A stretch of 64,000 bases of DNA from Wyeomyia smithii (taxonomy: Eukaryota > Arthropoda > Insecta > Diptera > Culicidae). Below are positions 57,525 through 64,000 of this stretch, piece after piece (the first letter of the stretch is position 1; each line of letters opens with the position of its first letter). The stretch lies in NCBI RefSeq assembly GCF_029784165.1, contig NC_073696.1, positions 105,422,665 to 105,486,664 on the forward strand, in the 5' to 3' direction. The notes under the pieces are model-generated. The model was not told the origin of the DNA. It was given only the letters and a program-made list of their open reading frames with translations, and ran no database searches. Made by a program: the position numbers and the translations under genes.

Positions 57525-59020
57525 TCCTGTGATTGAAAATTTTGAAAGGTTAATCGAACTTAATTCTCAAACCCGTTTTATGACATTGTATTTCAATCAC
57601 ATGTCCCAAAATATTAACCCTTCTTCGAATATTCCAAATCGTGTCGACTTATCAAATACTTCTGATTCTACTGTGTTTTTCGATACATCCATGATAGAAG
57701 AAACTCGTGGAATCCCGGATCAATTACGCGTGCAGCAGATCCCCAAAATTTTTTCCAATAAATATCGAAACATCAACTGCGACAATATGTTCTACACTGA
57801 CGGATCACTTCTTGATGGGTCCACTGGCTTCGGTATTTTCAATAACAATTTAACCGTCTCCCATAAGCTTGATAATCCTGCTTCTGTTTACGTCGCAGAA
57901 TTGGCTGCTATTCAGTACACCCTAGGGATTATCAAAAAAATGCCCACGGACCATTATTTCATCTTTGCGGACAGTCTCAGTTCCATTGAGGCTCTCCGAT
58001 CGATGAAAGATGTTAAGCACTCTCCGTATTTCCTGGGGAAAACACGGGAACATCTGAGTGCTTTATCCGAAAAATCTACTCAGATTACCTTAGCGTGGGT
58101 CCCTTCTCACTGCTCGATACCGGGCAATGAGAAAGCGGACTCTTTGGCTAAGGTGGGCGCAACAAACGGTGGAATTTATGAAAGACCAATTGCCTTTAAT
58201 GAATTTTTCTCATTTGTACGTCAGAATACGATCATCAGTTGGCAAAATGCTTGGACCAGAGGGGAACTGAGAAGGTGGTTACATTCCATAATCCCCAAGG
58301 TGTCGACGAACCCGTGGTTCAAGGGGTTGGATGTAGGTTGGGATTTCATTTGCGTGATGTCCCGGCTTATGTCCAATCACTATAGATTTGACGCGCATCT
58401 CCGTCGTGTTGGGCTCGGGGAAAGTGGTATCTTGTGCCTGTGGTGAAGGTTATCACGATATAGAGCACGTTGTTTGGTCATGCCCTGTACACCGTGACGC
58501 CAGGTCTAAATTAATAGCTTCCCTGCAGGCCGAAGGTAGGCAGTCCGCTGTTCCTGTTCGTGATGTCTTGGCGAGCCGTGACCTATCCTACATGTCCCTT
58601 ATATACGTTTTCCTGAAATCCATCCACGCCCCAGTTTAATCCTATTCCCTTCCGCCTACATCCAACCAAACGACAAGAACACGTTAAGACCCCGGATCCG
58701 GAAACAGCAATCAGACCCGCACGATACTCTCAAGGCCCGAGGGAGACAACCCAATATGCCAGTCCGTTGGCCCAGCAGCGGAACATGTGCTTACCTATGG
58801 CAATGAAAACCATCATACAGTAAACCAGTGCTTTTAATGCAAAATATTATAGCTTTAAGTTACATTTAGTTTCAGCTCGTAGTCGGAAGCGAGGATAAAA
58901 AATTTGCTTTTAGTTATTAAGATACTTTAGAAAGTAAGCTACCAGATATAATTGGCGCCGTTAAACATTAAATTGTATTTGTGCCGTGTCAAATAAACTA
59001 TAGATGAACAAAAAAAAAAA
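57525..59020 (+). mobile_element. LINE fragment C (3' 1.5 kb), created by segmental duplication
   Basis: Contains only the last third of ORF2, the 3' UTR and the poly(A) tail. Its left end coincides with the duplication junction rather than with a target-site duplication, and its right end carries the target-site copy of element B. It is therefore a by-product of the tandem duplication and not an independent 5'-truncated insertion. Confidence 0.85.
57529..58639 (+). pseudogene. LINE ORF2 C-terminal fragment with RNase H (copy C)
   Basis: A 305-codon frame from 57529 includes the complete RNase H domain (MFYTDGS, VAELAAI, FADSLSS, NEKADSLAK). Unlike copy B it does not have the missing base at the position matching 53015. 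The extra T at about 58431 is shared with B and shifts the last 80 codons (CACGEGYHDIEHVVWSCPVH) to another frame. No start codon context or promoter belongs to it. Confidence 0.85.
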
Positions 59021-59030
59021 TATGTTCCAT

Positions 59031-60256
59031 AATCGACCTCAGGCAACATTTTGGATTGTAAGATGGCAACTTCCGGTTTCTGGAAAACAGCCAAAAATGG
59101 CCGATTTCCACCCAATATAATAATATCCGGATCTAAAATGATACCCAGGAGCTAAACTCGAACATAGATACCATTTCGAATTCTAAGATGGCGACTTCCG
59201 GTTTCGGAAAAGCGGCGGCAAACGACCAAATACCACCCAATATGGGTTCCGGAATCGTAATGACGCACTGGATCCACAAATCGACTTCAGACAACATTTT
59301 GAATTGTAAGATGGCAACTTCCGGTTTCTGGGAAACAGCCTGAAATGGAGGATTCCCATTAAATATGAGTATCTCCAGAACCAGAGAGATGCACAGAAGC
59401 TAAAAATTGATCACAGACAATCTTGAATTTTAAGATGGTGACTCCCGGTGTCTGGCAAACAGCCGGAAATGACCAAATACCATTCAATATGAATGTTTTC
59501 GGAACCAGAATTACGCCCAGATGACAGATAGTGACAAAATACTACCCAATATGAGTATCTCCGGAGCCAGAATTTTTCAAGAAGCTAAAAATTGACCTCA
59601 GACACCATTATAAATTGTAGGATGGCAACTTCTGGTTTCTGGAAAACAGCCAAAAATGGCCGATTTTAGTCTAACATGAGTATCTCCAGATCTAGAATGA
59701 TACACAGCAGCTGAAATCGACCACAGGCCCCATTTTAGATTCTAGGTTGGCGACTTCCGGTTCCTGGGAAATAGCCGAAAACGATCGAATAACATCTAGT
59801 ATGGGTGTTTCTTCAACCAGAATGACGCTCAGAGGCCAAAAATTATCTTAAATACCATTCTGAAATCCAAGATGGTGACTTCCGGTTTGTGAAAAACAGC
59901 CTAAAATAACCAAATACCATCCAATATGAGTATCAATTGACCTCAGGCACCATTTTGAATTGCTAAATGGCAACTTCTAGGAAACTGTTATAAATGACCG
60001 AATAATACTCATTATGGATATTTCCGTAATCGAGATGATGCATAGGAACCAAACATTGACCCTGGACACCATTTTGAAATAATGACGATTACTTTCAGTT
60101 TCTGGAAAACAACCAAAATAACTAAATACCTCCCAATATGGGTATTTCCGGTGTTAGATTGATGCCAGAAAATCTGCTGAAAATGACCGAATACCACCCA
60201 GTATGAATATATTCAGAATTAAGGCGATGTACAGAAGCCAAAAGTCGAGAATGTTG
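59031..60256 (-). repeat. Degenerate 125-bp tandem repeat, duplicate copy
   Basis: Second copy of 54418-55640, with the same irregular spacing and the same diverged units. Confidence 0.8.
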
Positions 60257-61588
60257 CCATTTCGATAAAACCAATCATTTCAAACGATTTGTTATTTAAA
60301 TTTGATCATATCTTATGGCCGATTTGTCGTGCATTTGCAGACTTTAAACACATCGCAAGGAATCAATGAATTTGGAACGTTCAAATAGTACGATACCACA
60401 TTTAAATTATGCTGAGGCCACATATATAGATCAAAGCAGGTATAGTTTTAAATAGTCTTTGAATTTCTTTTCTTTCCATAACTTTTGAGCCACATATCAA
60501 ATTGTTATGAAGTTTGTTATTTGTGAGTTTGAGAGATGACTCGTTCGTATGACACTAGTTATGTTCAAATAAGTCGTGTTATCTTTGAGATAATAGACTT
60601 CCGTTGTTTTATTAACAATTTAATACATAACGGTTGCTTAAGTTCGATTATAATGAAACGAAATGGGAACGTATAGGGCAGCCAAATTTTGAAAACCACG
60701 TATTCAATCATAATTCATTAGTTAACCCTTGACTAGCCTGCTCATCTGATAATAATATTTATCAAATCGGTTGTGTAGATCCTGAGATAATGAAGTTTCG
60801 TGATTTTCACATTTCGGTACATAACAGACGAAGTTACAGTTCGATTACAGTAAAATTCAATAGGGTGTTATAAGGCAGCTAGACTTATTAATTGACACTA
60901 ATTTTGTGGAAATCGGGTCAGCCATCTCTGAGAAAAGTGAGTGAGTGCAAGTAGTCTTCGGAATATGTTACTTTTCATAGCTGGATTTCACATTTTTGAA
61001 CATAACAGGCAAAGTAATAGTCCGATTGCAAAAAAAAATCAATAGGGTCTTATGGGGTAACTAGACCTTCCATTAGAGACTAATTTTATGAAAATCGGTC
61101 CAGCCATCTCTGAGAAACATGAGTGAGATTAAACAGTCTTCAGAACACATTTCTTTTCATAACTTTTGAACCACAAGTTCAATCTTTATAAAACCCAAAA
61201 GTTATGAGTATTTCAGGTAGCCCGTTCATTTGAAACCAATCTTGTTCAAATCGGTTGTGTAGTTTTTGAGATAATGATGTTTCATGATTTTCACATTTTA
61301 ATACATAACCTCTAAACTAAAAATCCGATTACAATAAAATTGAATAGGGTTTTATGGGACAGCAAGACCTTTCATTTGCAATTAATTTCATGTGAATCGG
61401 TTCAGCCATCTCTGAGAAAAGTGAGTGAGAATAAAAATCTGCACATACACATACACACACACACACATACAGAAAATGCTCAGCTCGTCGAGCTGAGTCG
61501 AGTGATATATGCCATTCGACCCTTCGGAGCACTTTAATACTTTCGGTTTTGCAAGTGATTGCTATACCTTTCTAGGAGAAAGGCAAAA
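60257..61588 (-). repeat. Satellite-like repeat R1, duplicate copy
   Basis: Second copy of 55641-56973. A CA microsatellite at about 61445-61470 has one more CA unit than in unit 1. Confidence 0.8.
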
Positions 61589-61816
61589 CTATTTATATTT
61601 TTTATATATAAGAGATATTAATTTGACATCTTCGACAAAAGTTCTGGAAAAAGCATCTGCTACAACTTTTTCAGAGACACTGGTAGTCCCAAAAAAATCG
61701 ATGTTGAAAAAGTCAAGGTGCATGACCCTAAATTGAAAGATAATGTTATTTGTAGTATTTTTGTAAAACACTTAGACTTTCTAAAAAAAATGTTTTCAGG
61801 TTGTCTTTTTGAGTAC

Positions 61817-63094
61817 TTTTTGCCTTTCTCCTAGAAAGGTATAGCAATCACTGGAAAAACCAGAGGTATAAAAGTGCTCCAAAGGGACGAATCTCGTATA
61901 TCAATCGACTTAGTTTGACGAGCTGAGCATTTTCTGTTTGTGTGTGTGTATGTGTGTGTGTGTATGTGCGTGTGTATGTAACGCTCTCCCAATCTCACTC
62001 GATTTTCTCAGAGATGGCTGGACCGATCTTCCTGAAATTAATTGCAAATGAAAGGTCTAGTTGCCCCATAAGACCCTATTGAATTTTATTGTAATCTGAT
62101 TTCTAGTTTAGAGGTTATGTTTAAAAATGTGAAAATCACGAAACATCATTATCTCAGAAACTACTCAACGGATTCTAACAAAATTTTTTTTAAATGAACG
62201 AGCTTCTTGAAAACCCTTAACTTTTGAGTTTCATGAAGATTGACCATGTGGTTCAGAAGTTATTTGAAGAAACGTGTTCTGGAGAGTGTTTAATATCACT
62301 CATGTTTCTCAGAGATGGCTGAACCGATTTCTAAAAAATCAGTGTCATTTGTAAGGTCTAGTTACCTCATAAGACCCTATTGATTTTTTTTGCAATCGGA
62401 CTATTACTTTGCCTGTTATGTTTAAATATGTGAATTCCAGTTTTGAAAAGAAATATATTTCGAAGACTACTTAAACTCACTCACTTTTCTCTTAGATGGC
62501 TGAACCGATTTCCACGAAATTAGTGTCAAATGAAAGGTCTAGCTGATTCATGACACCCCATTGAATTTCAATGCAATCGGTCTCTTACTTTGTCTGTAAT
62601 GTATCAAAATATGAAAATCACGAAACTTCATTATCTTAGAAACTACACAACCGATTTGAACAATATTGGTATCAAATGAACGGGCTAGTTAAAGGTTAAT
62701 AGATGAATTTTATAGTGATTAAACACGTGGTTCAAAAATTGTGAAAAGAAACATGTTCCGGTGACTTTTCAAATTCACTCGGTTTCTCAAAAATGGCTGG
62801 ACTAAATTCAACAATCTTAGTGTCTAATGAAAAGTTTGGCTTTCCTATAGGTTCCCCCGGGTTATCTCTCAAACTCACAAGTAAAAAAATTCATAGCAAA
62901 CGAAATTCAAAGACTTTTTAAAACTGTAACTGCTTTGATCAAAACATATGGCCTCAACAAAATTTAAATTTGGTATTGTGCTATTCGTACGTTCCCGGTA
63001 TTGCTCGTGATTGAAGTGTTCGAAATTCAAAGTCATTTCTTTTACTTCGCTATTTCTTCAGCACGAATATTTTACTCCTAATTAATAATTTTTT
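61817..63094 (+). repeat. Satellite-like repeat R2, full forward copy
   Basis: Begins TTTTGCCTTTCTCCTAGAAA and runs about 1.28 kb. CTCAGAGATGGCTG blocks recur at about 62008, 62311, 62491 and 62785, giving a higher-order spacing near 480 bp (alternating about 300 and 180). It is the inverted partner of R1 at 60257-61588. A GT microsatellite lies at about 61934-61979. Confidence 0.75.
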
Positions 63095-63097
63095 TTA

Positions 63098-64000
63098 CTT
63101 TTTGCCTTTCTCCTAGAAAGGTATAGCAATCACTTGCAAAACCGAAGATATGAAAGTGCTCCAAAGGGCCGAATGGCATATATCACTCGACTCAGTTCGA
63201 CGAGCTGAGCATTTTCTGTATGTATGTATGTTTGTATGTGTGTGTGTATGTATGTGCAGATTTTTATTTTCACTCACTTTTCTCAGAGATGGCTGGACCG
63301 ATTTTCATGAAATTATATTCAAATGAAAGTTCTAGTTGCCCCATACGACCCTATTAAATTTCATTGTGATTGGATTTTTATTTTAGAGGTTATGTTTAAA
63401 AATGTAAAAATCACGAAACATCAATATCTCAGAAACCACACAAACGATTTCAATAACATTGGTATCAAATGAACGGGCTATCTTAAAAAACCCTTAACTT
63501 TTGATTTTTATATAGATTGAACATGTGGTTCAAAAGTTATGAAAAGAAACGTCTTCGGAAGACTGTTTAATTTCACTCATGTTTATCAGAGATGGCTGGA
63601 CCGATTACAGTGTCATTTGGAAGGTCTAGTTACCCTATAAGACCCTATTGTTTTTTTGCAATCGGACTATTACTTTGCCTGTTATGTTTAAAAGTGTGAA
63701 ATCTAGCCTAGAAAATAAACATATTACGAAGAATTCATAAACTCACTCACTTTTTCTCAGAGATGGCTGAACCGATTTTCACAAAATCAGTGTCGATTAA
63801 AAGGTCTAGCTGACTCATAACACTCTATTGAATTTTATTGTAATCGAACTGTAACTTCGTCTGTAATGTACCGAGACGTGAAAATCACGAAACTTCATTA
63901 TCTCAGAAAGTACACAACTGATTTGATCAACAGTATTATCAGATGAACGGGCTAGTTAAAGGTTAACTGTTGAATTATGATTTAACACGTGGTTTCAAAG
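63098..64000 (+). repeat. Satellite-like repeat R3, forward copy, runs off the window
   Basis: A second start of the same repeat (TTTTTGCCTTTCTCCTAGAA near 63098) in direct orientation behind R2, with CTCAGAGATGGCTG blocks near 63283, 63587 and 63755. The window ends within it. Confidence 0.75.

Larger units (their letters stand above)
57525..62140 (+). repeat. Tandem segmental duplication, unit 2 (4616 bp)
   Basis: Nearly identical to 52908-57524. By eye, differences are a few dozen at most: single bases, a 7-bp deletion near 58768, one more CA unit near 61460, and 1-bp changes in homopolymers. The low divergence indicates a recent event or a false duplication in the assembly. Confidence 0.9.

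Overview
The window looks like repeat-rich intergenic DNA from a culicine mosquito, most likely an Aedes. The reasons are the mix and nesting of elements: I-like/Jockey-superfamily, RTE-like and CR1/L2-like LINEs, a Tc1-mariner transposase relic resembling the mosquito ITmD37E group, MITEs, a tRNA-type SINE, and a repeat ending in a CTTTCTAGGAGAAAGGCAAA-type motif. The species call rests on general knowledge of these families and was not checked by a search. I recognise no host protein-coding gene, rRNA, tRNA gene, CRISPR array or viral insertion. Every recognisable reading frame belongs to a transposable element, and nearly all are broken.

Left part (1-23070). Two RTE-like relics lie on the minus strand at about 22-1140 and 1540-3880. 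About 3.2 kb with nothing recognisable follows. An I-like LINE (copy A) runs from 7095 to 18650, bracketed by a 12-bp target-site duplication. Its ORF1 is split by about 6 kb of foreign DNA (7476-13495). That insert carries an exact 16-bp terminal inverted repeat and three related modules, each with a TATA-type promoter followed by repeated small hairpins. I cannot assign this insert to any family, and it is the best candidate here for something undescribed. After copy A come a tRNA-like SINE, a small RTE C-terminal relic, an ITmD37E-like transposase pseudogene and another RTE relic, the last three on the minus strand.

Middle (23071-48100). Mostly AT-rich DNA without genes. It is interrupted by a 1.5-kb palindrome (26895-28407), an RTE-2 relic (29531-35410) with a complete RTE-1 element nested in it between 11-bp target-site duplications, a mariner fragment adjoining an inverted-repeat element that itself contains a 128-bp MITE, and a nearly readable CR1/L2-like LINE (37034-40150).

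Right part (48100-64000). A second, nearly full-length copy of the I-like LINE (copy B, 48523-54405, 12-bp target-site duplication, intact ORF1) sits inside a long satellite-like repeat. A 4.6-kb stretch, from the ORF2 C-terminus of B through its 3' end and the adjoining repeat, is tandemly duplicated (52908-57524 and 57525-62140). This produces a third LINE piece (C) that imitates a 5'-truncated insertion. The window ends in more copies of the satellite-like repeat, arranged as a large inverted repeat.

The element frames serve only retrotransposition or transposition: an ORF1 nucleic-acid-binding protein with CCHC knuckles, ORF2 proteins with endonuclease, reverse transcriptase and sometimes RNase H domains, and transposases. 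Copies A and B keep matching internal promoters (initiator plus downstream element).
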